From contig NZ_JAGSSY010000003.1 in the NCBI RefSeq assembly GCF_018145655.1, positions 124,001 through 188,000 on the forward strand: DNA of 64,000 nucleotides. Direction: 5' to 3'. Source of the DNA: Campylobacter anatolicus. Lineage in GTDB: Bacteria > Campylobacterota > Campylobacteria > Campylobacterales > Campylobacteraceae. Within the stretch, counting starts at the first letter, position 1; every line of letters begins with the position of its first letter. The notes beneath the pieces were generated by a model that had not been told where the DNA came from, made no database searches, and was given only the letters and a program-made list of their open reading frames with translations. A program made the translations under genes and the position numbers. Shown here piece by piece: positions 37,483 to 45,164 of the stretch.

Positions 37483-37600
37483 ACTAAGCACAAAATTTCT
37501 TTTTAAGTGCTTAGTTTGCTAAACACTTAAAAAGAAATTTAAATACCATATGTGATATTTATCCTTTTTAGGTGAGTTAGTTAAATTTAAAAAGGATAAA
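37483..37600 (+). promoter_or_regulatory. four-segment alternating RNA switch before metQ1
   Basis: Four pairings are visible. P1: 37483-37491 with 37507-37515 (9 bp). P2: 37493-37509 with 37524-37540 (17 bp, four more pairs near its loop). P3: 37524-37534 with 37564-37574 (11 bp, one G-U). P4: 37558-37570 with 37588-37600 (13 bp), which buries the metQ Shine-Dalgarno AAAAAGGA. P1 excludes P2, P2 excludes P3, and P3 excludes P4. So P1+P3 leaves the ribosome site free, and P2+P4 hides it. There is no U run after P2, so control is more likely translational than by termination. Confidence 0.65.
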
Positions 37601-37602
37601 AA

Positions 37603-38385
37603 ATGAAAAACATACTTCTAACTTCATTAGTTGCTCTAAGCCTATCACTAAATTTAAATGCTGCTGACAAATCAAAAACTATCATTGTCGGTGCGACCCC
37701 TGTTCCACACGCTGAAATTTTAGAGGTTATAAAGCCTATACTTGCAAAAGATGGTTACACACTTGAGATAAAAGAGTTTAACGACTACTCTATACCAAAC
37801 CTAGCTACTGACGATGGTGAATTAGATGCGAATTTCTTTCAGCACCTGCCGTATCTAAATGAATTTAATAAAAATAAAGGCACAAAGCTAATAAAATCAG
37901 TCGGCGTTCATCTTGAACCAATGGGAGTTTATAGTAAGAAAATAAAGAGTATAAATGAGCTTAAAAATGGCGATAGCGTAGCGATACCAAACGACCCTAC
38001 AAACGAGAGCCGTGCATTAGATGTTTTGGCAACCGCTGGACTTATTAAGCTAAACGACAATCCACTAAAAACTCCACTTGATATAGTTGAAAACTCAAAA
38101 AATTTAAAATTTAGCGAGATAGAAACTGCTCAACTTCCTAGAACGCTTGATGACGTAACTATCGCTATAATCAATACAAATTACGCATTAAACGCTAGTC
38201 TAAATCCAACAAAAGATGCACTCGTTCTTGAGAGTAAGGACAGTCCGTATGTCAATTACGTAGTTGTAAAAGTTGGCAATGAAGATAGTGCAAAAATAAA
38301 AGCACTAAGCAAGGCTATAACTTCAGACGAAGTGAAAGAGTTTATCAACAAAAAATACGAAGGTGCAATACTCCCAGCGTTTTAA
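37603..38385 (+). CDS. metQ: methionine-binding periplasmic protein MetQ, copy 1
   Basis: A substrate-binding protein of the NlpA/MetQ family that delivers methionine to MetNI. The signal peptide (MKNILLTSLVALSLSLNLNA) lacks a lipobox cysteine, so the protein should be soluble in the periplasm. Family blocks are VGATPVPHAEILE, LDANFFQHLPYL, GVYSKKIKS and AAIIN-like strands near the end. At 260 residues it is normal. Its Shine-Dalgarno is the 3' arm of a 13-bp hairpin (see 37483-37600). Confidence 0.92.
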   Translation: MKNILLTSLVALSLSLNLNAADKSKTIIVGATPVPHAEILEVIKPILAKDGYTLEIKEFNDYSIPNLATDDGELDANFFQHLPYLNEFNKNKGTKLIKSVGVHLEPMGVYSKKIKSINELKNGDSVAIPNDPTNESRALDVLATAGLIKLNDNPLKTPLDIVENSKNLKFSEIETAQLPRTLDDVTIAIINTNYALNASLNPTKDALVLESKDSPYVNYVVVKVGNEDSAKIKALSKAITSDEVKEFINKKYEGAILPAF

Positions 38386-38400
38386 TAACACTTAATTCAC

Positions 38401-38436
38401 ATTTAGCACAAAGGCTTTTCCCCTTCTGTGCTAAAT
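38401..38436 (+). terminator. stem-loop between metQ1 and metQ2
   Basis: ATTTAGCACA and TGTGCTAAAT are exact 10-base complements, with further AGG/CCT-like pairing inside, placed 16 bases after the metQ1 stop. The tail TTATCC is not U-rich. A partial terminator or a stem that protects the upstream message would give metQ1 higher expression than its paralogues. Confidence 0.5.
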
Positions 38437-38470
38437 TTATCCATATCTTTAACTAAAAAGGAAAATTATT

Positions 38471-39253
38471 ATGAAAAAATTTACTAGTATTTTATTGGGG
38501 ATTTTTATAGCTTTAAATTTATATGCAAAAAGTGATGAAAAAACCATAATAGTTGGCGTCTCGCCTGTCCCACACGCTGAGATCTTGGAGTTTGTAAAGC
38601 CAAAACTAAAAGAACAAGGTTATGAGCTGATAATATCTGAGATAAATGACTACTCTATCCCCAATATCGCAACGCAAAATGGCGATCTAGATGCGAATTT
38701 CTTTCAGCATCTGCCATACCTTGAAGAGCAGAACAAAAATAGAAATTTAACTCTAGTCAAAACTACAGCCGTGCATGTTGAACCGCTTGGTTTTTACTCA
38801 AAAAAAGTAAAAAGTATAGATGAGCTTAAAGATGGGGCAAGAGTGGCAATAGCTTACGATCCATCAAATGGCAATAGAGGACTTAGGATACTTGAAAAAG
38901 CTGGGCTTATCAGCATTGACAAAAACGTCAAATTCGCAACTCCACACGACATAACAAGCAATCCGAAAAATCTAAAATTTATAGAGCTTGAAGGTGCTCA
39001 AATCCCACGCACACTTGATGAAGTTGATCTAGCAGCAATCAGCACAAACTTTGTCCTTGATATCGGTCTTGATCCAGCAAAGGACTCCTTAGTCATTGAG
39101 GACGCACAAAGCCCATATGCAAACATCATCGTAACTCGCAGTGGAAATGAAAACAGCCCAAAGATAAAGGCACTTAACGCAGCAGTTACTAGCCAGGAAG
39201 TAAAAGAATTTATACTAAATCGTTACAAAGGTGCTGTTATACCAGCATTTTAA
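38471..39253 (+). CDS. metQ: methionine-binding periplasmic protein MetQ, copy 2
   Basis: A second 260-residue MetQ paralogue in tandem. It keeps VGVSPVPHAEILEFVKP, DLDANFFQHLPYLEEQ and the C-terminal VKEFILNRYKGAVIPAF. The signal peptide (MKKFTSILLGIFIALNLYA) again has no lipobox. The binding-loop regions differ from copy 1, so substrate preference may differ (for example methionine stereoisomers or oxidised forms); this is inference. AAAAGGA stands upstream. Confidence 0.9.
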   Translation: MKKFTSILLGIFIALNLYAKSDEKTIIVGVSPVPHAEILEFVKPKLKEQGYELIISEINDYSIPNIATQNGDLDANFFQHLPYLEEQNKNRNLTLVKTTAVHVEPLGFYSKKVKSIDELKDGARVAIAYDPSNGNRGLRILEKAGLISIDKNVKFATPHDITSNPKNLKFIELEGAQIPRTLDEVDLAAISTNFVLDIGLDPAKDSLVIEDAQSPYANIIVTRSGNENSPKIKALNAAVTSQEVKEFILNRYKGAVIPAF

Positions 39254-39285
39254 TCAATAAATTTAAAGATAAAAAGGATAAAATA

Positions 39286-40065
39286 ATGAAAATTTCAAAA
39301 GTATTGTTACTACCTTTACTCACACTTTGGCTAAATGCCGCTGGTGATGAGAAAACCATAATAATAGGTGCATCTCCTGTTCCGCATGCTGAAATTTTAG
39401 AAGAAGTAGTCGCTCCTTTACTTGCAGAAGATGGCTATAAACTTATTATTAAAATATTTAACGATTACGTTATACCGAATTTAGCGGTAGAACAAGGCGA
39501 CCTAGACGCAAACTATTTTCAAGGTCTACCATATATGAAGTCCTTTAACAAAGAAAAAGGCACACACATCGTACCAACTGTTGGTGTACATATAGAGCCA
39601 CTTGGGATCTACTCAAAAAAGATAAAGAGCCTTAATGAGCTTAAAAATGGCGATATAGTAGCTATCTCAAACAACGTAGCAGATTCAACACGATCTATAA
39701 ATTTACTTGAAAAGGTTGGTCTTGTAAAGGCAAAAGATGGCGAATACAAATCACCACTTGATATCATAGAAAACCCAAAAAATCTTAAATTTAAAGAGAT
39801 GGAATCAGCTCAAACCCCACGTTCACTCTCTGATGTAACGATAGCATTTATAAATGTCAATTACGCACTCGACGTTGGCTTAAGTCCTACTAACGACTCT
39901 TTACTGCTTGAAGGTAGCGAAAGCAACTATGTAAATTATGTTGCGGTTAAGGAGGGCAATGAAAACTTGCCAAAAATACAAGCTTTGAATAAAGCCATAC
40001 TTAGTTCAAAAGTCAAAGAGTTTATCCTCTCAAGATACAAAGGTGCTGCTATACCAGCGTTTTAA
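39286..40065 (+). CDS. metQ: methionine-binding periplasmic protein MetQ, copy 3
   Basis: The third MetQ paralogue (259 residues) shares IGASPVPHAEILEEVV, GDLDANYFQGLPYMKSF and the VKEFILSRYKGAAIPAF end. It is the most different at the QHLPYL site, which here is QGLPYM. The signal peptide lacks a lipobox cysteine. Only 32 bases separate it from copy 2, so the two are surely co-transcribed. A short hairpin follows the stop. Confidence 0.9.
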   Translation: MKISKVLLLPLLTLWLNAAGDEKTIIIGASPVPHAEILEEVVAPLLAEDGYKLIIKIFNDYVIPNLAVEQGDLDANYFQGLPYMKSFNKEKGTHIVPTVGVHIEPLGIYSKKIKSLNELKNGDIVAISNNVADSTRSINLLEKVGLVKAKDGEYKSPLDIIENPKNLKFKEMESAQTPRSLSDVTIAFINVNYALDVGLSPTNDSLLLEGSESNYVNYVAVKEGNENLPKIQALNKAILSSKVKEFILSRYKGAAIPAF

Positions 40066-40072
40066 TCAAATT

Positions 40073-40092
40073 TAGCTCCATTTTTGGAGCTA
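40073..40092 (+). terminator. stem-loop after metQ3
   Basis: TAGCTCCA and TGGAGCTA form an exact 8-bp stem with a TTTT loop, eight bases after the metQ3 stop. The downstream bases are C/T-rich rather than a pure U run. It is the likely end of the metQ transcript. Confidence 0.5.
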
Positions 40093-40167
40093 CTCCTGCC
40101 CTGTCCTGTCAAATTTAATATATTTTTTGATATAATTGCGACTTTTATATTATGTAATGGATATTTT

Positions 40168-40827
40168 ATGTCTTTGGCATCACTCTTTATTCTTATGGCG
40201 ACACATTTTGTCGCAGTCATCACTCCCGGTCCTGATGTATTTTTAGTGCTTCGTACATCACTCGCACACGGCTTTAAACACAGTGTGTTTGCCTGTATTG
40301 GTGTTGGTATAGGTATAGTCCTTTGGGTCATCTTAACTGCATTTGGATTAAAGACACTCTTTGCATTATTCCCATCATTACAAATAATACTGATGATATT
40401 TAGTGTTTGCTATCTTTCATATCTTAGTTTTTTACTCTTTAAGTCTGCAAAATCTGCAAAAAACAGAGCAAATAATGCAATCAAAACAAATGAAAACGAC
40501 AAAAGTCCAACTTCGGCAAAGCAATTTTTACTCATCGGACTACTTACAAATCTCTCAAATCCTAAAGCAATTTTGTATTTTGCAAGTATTTTCTCACGTT
40601 TCGTTGAAAAAACTAATAACTTTTTGGACGTTACGATTTTAGTTAGTGTCATATCAATTGAAAGCGTATTTATCTTTATCGCAATGGGTTGGCTCTTTTC
40701 TACTAAAAAAGCAAGAGAGAAATTTTTAAGCAACCAGCACTTACTAGATGGTATTTGCTCAGCGATATTTGGCTTGTTTGCACTTATCATTTTTTACGAG
40801 CTTATTGTCTATTTTTTAGCGATATAA
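40168..40827 (+). CDS. LysE/RhtB-family amino acid exporter
   Basis: A 219-residue membrane protein of the LysE superfamily, which exports amino acids such as lysine, threonine or homoserine; the substrate is unknown here. The N-terminal signature is HFVAVITPGPDVFLVLRTSLAHG, followed by several more hydrophobic segments, with NPKAILYFASIF in the middle. I start at ATG 40168 because the first helix begins there, although the frame is open from 40084. Position after a methionine importer might hint at amino acid balance, but no shared operon is evident. Confidence 0.85.
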   Translation: MSLASLFILMATHFVAVITPGPDVFLVLRTSLAHGFKHSVFACIGVGIGIVLWVILTAFGLKTLFALFPSLQIILMIFSVCYLSYLSFLLFKSAKSAKNRANNAIKTNENDKSPTSAKQFLLIGLLTNLSNPKAILYFASIFSRFVEKTNNFLDVTILVSVISIESVFIFIAMGWLFSTKKAREKFLSNQHLLDGICSAIFGLFALIIFYELIVYFLAI

Positions 40828-40888
40828 AAGCACATTTAAAGAGTAATTTTTATAAAATCAGCTTTTAAATTTAAAACAAAGAGATTTT

Positions 40889-41482
40889 TTGCTAAGTGAT
40901 TTTATAAACTGGATCGTTTCACTCGTTGGCGAGTTGGGATATCTCGGCATTTTTATTATGATGTTTTTAGAAAGCTCGTTCTTTCCTTTTCCTAGCGAAG
41001 TAGCAATGATACCCGCTGGATACTTAGCTCATAAGGGTGAGATGAGCCTAGTTGTGGCATTTTTAGCTGGTGTTGGCGGAAGCTTGGCTGGGGCAGTGTT
41101 TAACTATTACCTATGTTTCTTTTTAGGGCGTAATATAATTTTAAAATATGGCAAATATGTCGGCATAAACGAAGAGAAGATGGCTAAATTTGAAGCCTTT
41201 TTCAATAAACATGGAGAGATCTCAACTTTTAACTGTCGGCTAATCCCTGGTATCCGTCAATACATCAGCCTACCAGCTGGTTTAGCAAAGATGAATTTGT
41301 TTAAATTTAGTCTTTACACCACGTTTGGTGCAAGTATTTGGGTGGCTATACTTTTAACTATTGGGTATTTCTTGGGCTCAAATCCATCAAAAGAGTTTCT
41401 CGCATACATTACGTTTGCCCTACTTCTAGCTGTCGCTCTAATAAGTATCGTTTATGTAAAATGCAATAAATCAAATATTTAG
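40889..41482 (+). CDS. DedA-family membrane protein
   Basis: A 197-residue inner-membrane protein of the DedA family, whose members act as undecaprenyl-phosphate or phospholipid flippases and support membrane homeostasis. [22 protein letters not shown] holds the re-entrant glutamate region, and [15 protein letters not shown] is the second signature with the conserved arginine and proline. The start is a TTG at 40889; AGAG upstream is a weak ribosome site. The 3' end overlaps the fucosyltransferase gene on the other strand by 12 bases. Confidence 0.87.
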   Translation: MLSDFINWIVSLVGELGYLGIFIMMFLESSFFPFPSEVAMIPAGYLAHKGEMSLVVAFLAGVGGSLAGAVFNYYLCFFLGRNIILKYGKYVGINEEKMAKFEAFFNKHGEISTFNCRLIPGIRQYISLPAGLAKMNLFKFSLYTTFGASIWVAILLTIGYFLGSNPSKEFLAYITFALLLAVALISIVYVKCNKSNI

Positions 41483-42442
41483 CTTTAAACTTTTTAGCAT
41501 ACTTTCTAGTTTTGTAATTTTATCCCATATTAACTCTGCTGCCCCTGGTTTAAATGGTGATTGTTTTATGAAATCCAAATAATAACTTTCGTTATTTAAT
41601 AACATATTTACGCTTTGATTAAATTGTTCTAAGTTATTTTCATCAAATAATATAAAACATTTTTGATTTAGTATATCATTTTCTATATATCCACCGCCAC
41701 CCCAATACAGTGGTATACATCCAGCCATTATACTTTCAAATATTTTCTCGGTAACATAACCTTTGTTATCGCTATTTTCGGGACAAATATTAAATTTAAA
41801 TTGTTTTAAGTACTCTATTTTATTATCGCAATAATCATCTTGTAAAGAATTTGTATTTTTATTAAAAGCTCCTGCACATTCTATTGCACCTAATTTTTGC
41901 AATTCATTTAACATCTTTCTTCTAATATTTCCCTTGTCATGGCTTGCTACTAAGGCAGCAAATTTATCTCTTTTATTATTTCTGTATTCAAAACTATTTA
42001 TCTTTTTTATTCTATCTGATATATCTTCAAAGCTATCTTGTGGTTTTACGAGATATCTTATCCATAAAGGAAATCTTAAATAATTTTTGGCATCAATAAA
42101 ATCAAATCCTAAAGCTAAATCAACTTTATCAATACAGTAATCCGCAAATTTATTATGTATATCCTCAATACAGCTATTGCTTAAGTTTTCACCTGAAAAA
42201 AATACTTTTTTATCAGATAAAAAAGGTATCACAAATCTATATCCAAAAGATGAGATAAATGTTATTTTATTGCCTTTTCCTAGCAAATTCCTATGCTCTA
42301 AAAATTTATAAAACCACTCTTGTTTAGGATTATTCATTTTCCAATAATTACAATAACTAATATCTGAGTGATAATTATTTTGCCTTACCTCTTTAATAAT
42401 CCAAAATAGAAAATATCGTATCTCTTTAAATATCTTTCTCAT
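41471..42442 (-). CDS. GT10 alpha-1,3/4-fucosyltransferase
   Basis: A 323-residue glycosyltransferase of family 10, which moves fucose from GDP-fucose onto a glycan. The diagnostic donor-binding segment is present: FNICPENS, then [22 protein letters not shown]. No membrane helix or heptad tail is clear. The two genes upstream make its donor. The acceptor is unknown; lipooligosaccharide or O-chain is likely, and a Lewis-type epitope is possible by analogy with Helicobacter. The region is more AT-rich than the housekeeping genes upstream, suggesting acquisition. Confidence 0.88.
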   Translation of the reverse strand: MRKIFKEIRYFLFWIIKEVRQNNYHSDISYCNYWKMNNPKQEWFYKFLEHRNLLGKGNKITFISSFGYRFVIPFLSDKKVFFSGENLSNSCIEDIHNKFADYCIDKVDLALGFDFIDAKNYLRFPLWIRYLVKPQDSFEDISDRIKKINSFEYRNNKRDKFAALVASHDKGNIRRKMLNELQKLGAIECAGAFNKNTNSLQDDYCDNKIEYLKQFKFNICPENSDNKGYVTEKIFESIMAGCIPLYWGGGGYIENDILNQKCFILFDENNLEQFNQSVNMLLNNESYYLDFIKQSPFKPGAAELIWDKITKLESMLKSLKLNI

Positions 42443-42443
42443 T

Positions 42444-43538
42444 TTATTTATCAGTCATATTTTTATATATATTATACATTTTTACTACTCCTTCATCTAA
42501 AGAGACTTTATGCTTCCAACCTAGCTTACTTAACTTAGAAATATCAATATTTTTTCTTAATGTCCCATCTGGTTTCGTGCGATCAAATAAAATTTTTCCA
42601 TTAAAACCCACCTCTTTTTTTATCATATATGCTAGATCTTTTATAGATATATCCAATCCAGTTCCAATATTAATATGTGTATTTTTTATCTCTTTTTTAT
42701 CACCTATAAGATCTTTGAAATCAATATTTTCCATTATAAACACACAAGCGTCCGCCATATCTTCACTCCATAAAAATTCTCTCATCGGAGCTCCAGATCC
42801 CCATAACTTCAAAACCACTTCATTTTTATATTTCTCTATACCATATTGTTGCAATGTAAAAATAATCTCTTCATTTGTTTTATTTTTAACTATATCACTT
42901 TGTGAATTTTTATTAAAATCTTTCACAATATCTTTAAATCTCTCTTGTTCTACCAATTTAGCTAAATGCATTTTTCTTATCATAGCTGGTAACACGTGAG
43001 AGTTATTTAGATCAAAATTATCATTTTCTCCATATAAATTTGTTGGCATTACGGAGATAAAATTTGTTCCATATTGCAAATTAAAGCTTTCGCACATTTT
43101 CATTCCAGCTATTTTGGCTATAGCATATGGCTCATTAGTGTATTCTAATTCACTTGCAAGAAGAGCATTTTCGCTAATTGGCTGTATTGCATTTTTAGGA
43201 TATATGCAAGTACTACCTAAAAATAACATCTTTTTTATATTATTTTTATAAGCACTATATATTATATTATTTTGTATTGCTAGATTATCATATATAAAAT
43301 CAGCCCTATAAGTATTATTGGCATAAATACCGCCTACTTTAGCAGCAGCTAAAAAAACATATTCTGGTTTTTCTTTTTCAAAAAAATTAAAAACATCAAG
43401 TTGATTACGCAAATCAAGCTCGTTCGAAGACTTTAATATAAAATTAAAATAACCTTTATCCTTTAAATTTTTATAAATCGCAGAACCTACAAGTCCATTA
43501 TGTCCAGCTATATAAATTTTTGAATTCTTATTTTTAAT
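42444..43538 (-). CDS. fcl: GDP-L-fucose synthase with no standard start codon
   Basis: Fcl performs the epimerase and reductase steps from GDP-4-keto-6-deoxymannose to GDP-L-fucose. The catalytic Ser-Tyr-Lys set is visible as STCIYP and the YAIAK motif; AAAKVGGIYANN is a family block. The Rossmann start IAGHNGLVGSA is coded, but it lies before the first TTG at 43412 and has no ATG, GTG or TTG in frame. The frame is bounded upstream by ATG TAG. The best candidate is ATT 43538-43536, which overlaps the gmd stop (AATTAA), giving about 364 residues. Confidence 0.75.
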   Translation of the reverse strand: MKNKNSKIYIAGHNGLVGSAIYKNLKDKGYFNFILKSSNELDLRNQLDVFNFFEKEKPEYVFLAAAKVGGIYANNTYRADFIYDNLAIQNNIIYSAYKNNIKKMLFLGSTCIYPKNAIQPISENALLASELEYTNEPYAIAKIAGMKMCESFNLQYGTNFISVMPTNLYGENDNFDLNNSHVLPAMIRKMHLAKLVEQERFKDIVKDFNKNSQSDIVKNKTNEEIIFTLQQYGIEKYKNEVVLKLWGSGAPMREFLWSEDMADACVFIMENIDFKDLIGDKKEIKNTHINIGTGLDISIKDLAYMIKKEVGFNGKILFDRTKPDGTLRKNIDISKLSKLGWKHKVSLDEGVVKMYNIYKNMTDK

Positions 43539-44596
43539 TCTTTTTTGCTACATATTCTAAGTCATGTTTGATCATAATTTTTACTAATTCTTCAAATGGT
43601 GTTTTTCTAGGATTCCAACCCAATTTTGTCTTGGCTTTTTCTGGGTTACCGAGCAATGTTTCTACTTCGGATGGTCTAAAATATTTTGGATCTACTTCAA
43701 TTATAATTTCTCTATCTTTGTTTTTAGCAACTCCTTTTTCGCTTATACCCCCCCCCCATCCACTCTATATCTATTCCAACCTCCTTAAATGCAAGCTCGC
43801 AAAATTCTCTTACAGAATATTGCTCTCCAGTAGCTATAACATAATCTTCTGGTTTTTCTTGCTGCATCATTAACCACATACATTCGACATAATCCTTAGC
43901 ATATCCCCAATCTCGCAATGCATTTAAATTTCCTAAGTATAATTTTTTTTGATATCCCTTTGCTATTCTGGCTGCAGCTAATGTTATTTTACGAGTTACA
44001 AAGCTTTCTCCACGTCTCTCTGATTCGTGATTAAATAAAATTCCATTAATTGCAAATATACCATATGTCTCTCGGTAATTTTTTGTTATCCAATATCCAT
44101 ATTGTTTGGCAATCGCGTAAGGTGATGTTGGATAAAATGGTGTAGTTTCACTTTGTGGCACTTCTGTCACTTTTCCATATAGTTCAGATGTTGAAGCTTG
44201 ATATATTTTGCAACTTTTTTCCATACCTAAAAATCTTACCGCTTCTAATATCCTAAGAATTCCCAATGCATCTATATCTGCCGTATATTCAGGAACTTCA
44301 AAAGATACCTTTACGTGAGATTGGGCGGCTAGGTTATAAATTTCTATCGGCTTTATATCATTTATAAGCCTTACTAAGTTTAAAGAATCGCATAAATCAC
44401 CGTAATGCAAATTAATTTTTTTGTTATTATGCATATCTTGTATAAAATCATCTAAATACAAATGCTCTATCCTTTTTGTATTAAAAGAAGAGCTTCTTCT
44501 TATTATTCCATGGACTTCATACCCTTTTTCTAATAATAACTCTGCTAAATATGAACCATCTTGCCCAGTTATGCCGGTAATTAAAGCAACTTTCAT
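43534..44596 (-). CDS. gmd: GDP-mannose 4,6-dehydratase, phase-variable, off in this assembly
   Basis: Gmd makes GDP-4-keto-6-deoxymannose, the first step to GDP-fucose. The N-terminus is classic: [27 protein letters not shown]; the YGKVTEVPQ and [12 protein letters not shown] catalytic regions follow. A G10 tract (C10 on plus, 43748-43757) shifts the frame, ending the protein at 43724 after 290 residues. With nine Gs the frame runs on through [22 protein letters not shown] to a stop at 43534, giving the normal length. Tracts of this kind slip during replication in Campylobacter. Confidence 0.9.
43748..43757 (-). repeat. poly-G tract (G10) in gmd
   Basis: Ten consecutive C on the plus strand, so G10 in the coding strand. 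It is the only G/C run of this length in the window. G9 or G12 keeps gmd in frame; G10 gives a short RKRSC tail and stop, and G11 gives a stop at the second codon after the tract. Confidence 0.95.
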
Positions 44597-44616
44597 ATAT
44601 CAACCTTTATAAAAAT

Positions 44617-45156
44617 TTATGAAATTTTCTTCTGTTTTGGGCGAAAAACTTTCATTACGCTCTCATTAGTCTCAATAAAAGCACCTTCAATAAGGTCAAT
44701 ACAATACGGCACAGCTGGGAAAACTGGCTCTAAACACTCTCTGATCGCCTTTGGTTGACCAGGTAAATTTATAATAAGCGAGTGTCCGCGGATGCCTGCT
44801 GTTTGACGTGAGAGTATCGCTGTTGGGACGTATTTTAAACTTGCCGCTCGCATAAGCTCACCAAATCCCGCCATCATCTTTTCACACACCGCTTCAGTAG
44901 CCTCTGGTGTTACATCTCTCACCGCTGGACCAGTGCCTCCAGTTGTGAGTATAAGATCACATTCTAGCACATCACTCATATGTATCAAATGTTGCTTTAT
45001 CAGCTCAAACTCATCAGGTATAACCTCATAAAAATACTCAACTTCGCTTTTTATCCACTCATTTAAAACCTCTTTTATCGCGGGGCCTGATTTATCTTCA
45101 TAAGTGCCATCACTCGCTCTGTCGCTAAGTGTTAAAATCCCTATCTTTGCCTTCAT
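44617..45156 (-). CDS. mog: molybdopterin adenylyltransferase Mog
   Basis: Mog adenylates molybdopterin before molybdenum insertion, serving enzymes such as formate dehydrogenase or nitrate reductase. The 179-residue product shows ILTLSDRAS at the start, the TTGGTGPAVRDVTPEA nucleotide/pterin loop, and the INLPGQPKA motif. It lies eight bases after the FtsH-like gene on the same strand and 20 bases before gmd. Confidence 0.93.
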   Translation of the reverse strand: MKAKIGILTLSDRASDGTYEDKSGPAIKEVLNEWIKSEVEYFYEVIPDEFELIKQHLIHMSDVLECDLILTTGGTGPAVRDVTPEATEAVCEKMMAGFGELMRAASLKYVPTAILSRQTAGIRGHSLIINLPGQPKAIRECLEPVFPAVPYCIDLIEGAFIETNESVMKVFRPKQKKIS

Positions 45157-45164
45157 TGTCGCTC

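Noticed and set aside
37493-37540. Long 17-bp hairpin as a rho-independent terminator
   Set aside because: No U run follows (AAATACC), so termination is unlikely; treated as the P2 arm of the switch.
43412-43414. TTG at 43412 as the true fcl start
   Set aside because: It would remove the GxxGxxG nucleotide-binding motif that is plainly encoded in frame upstream.
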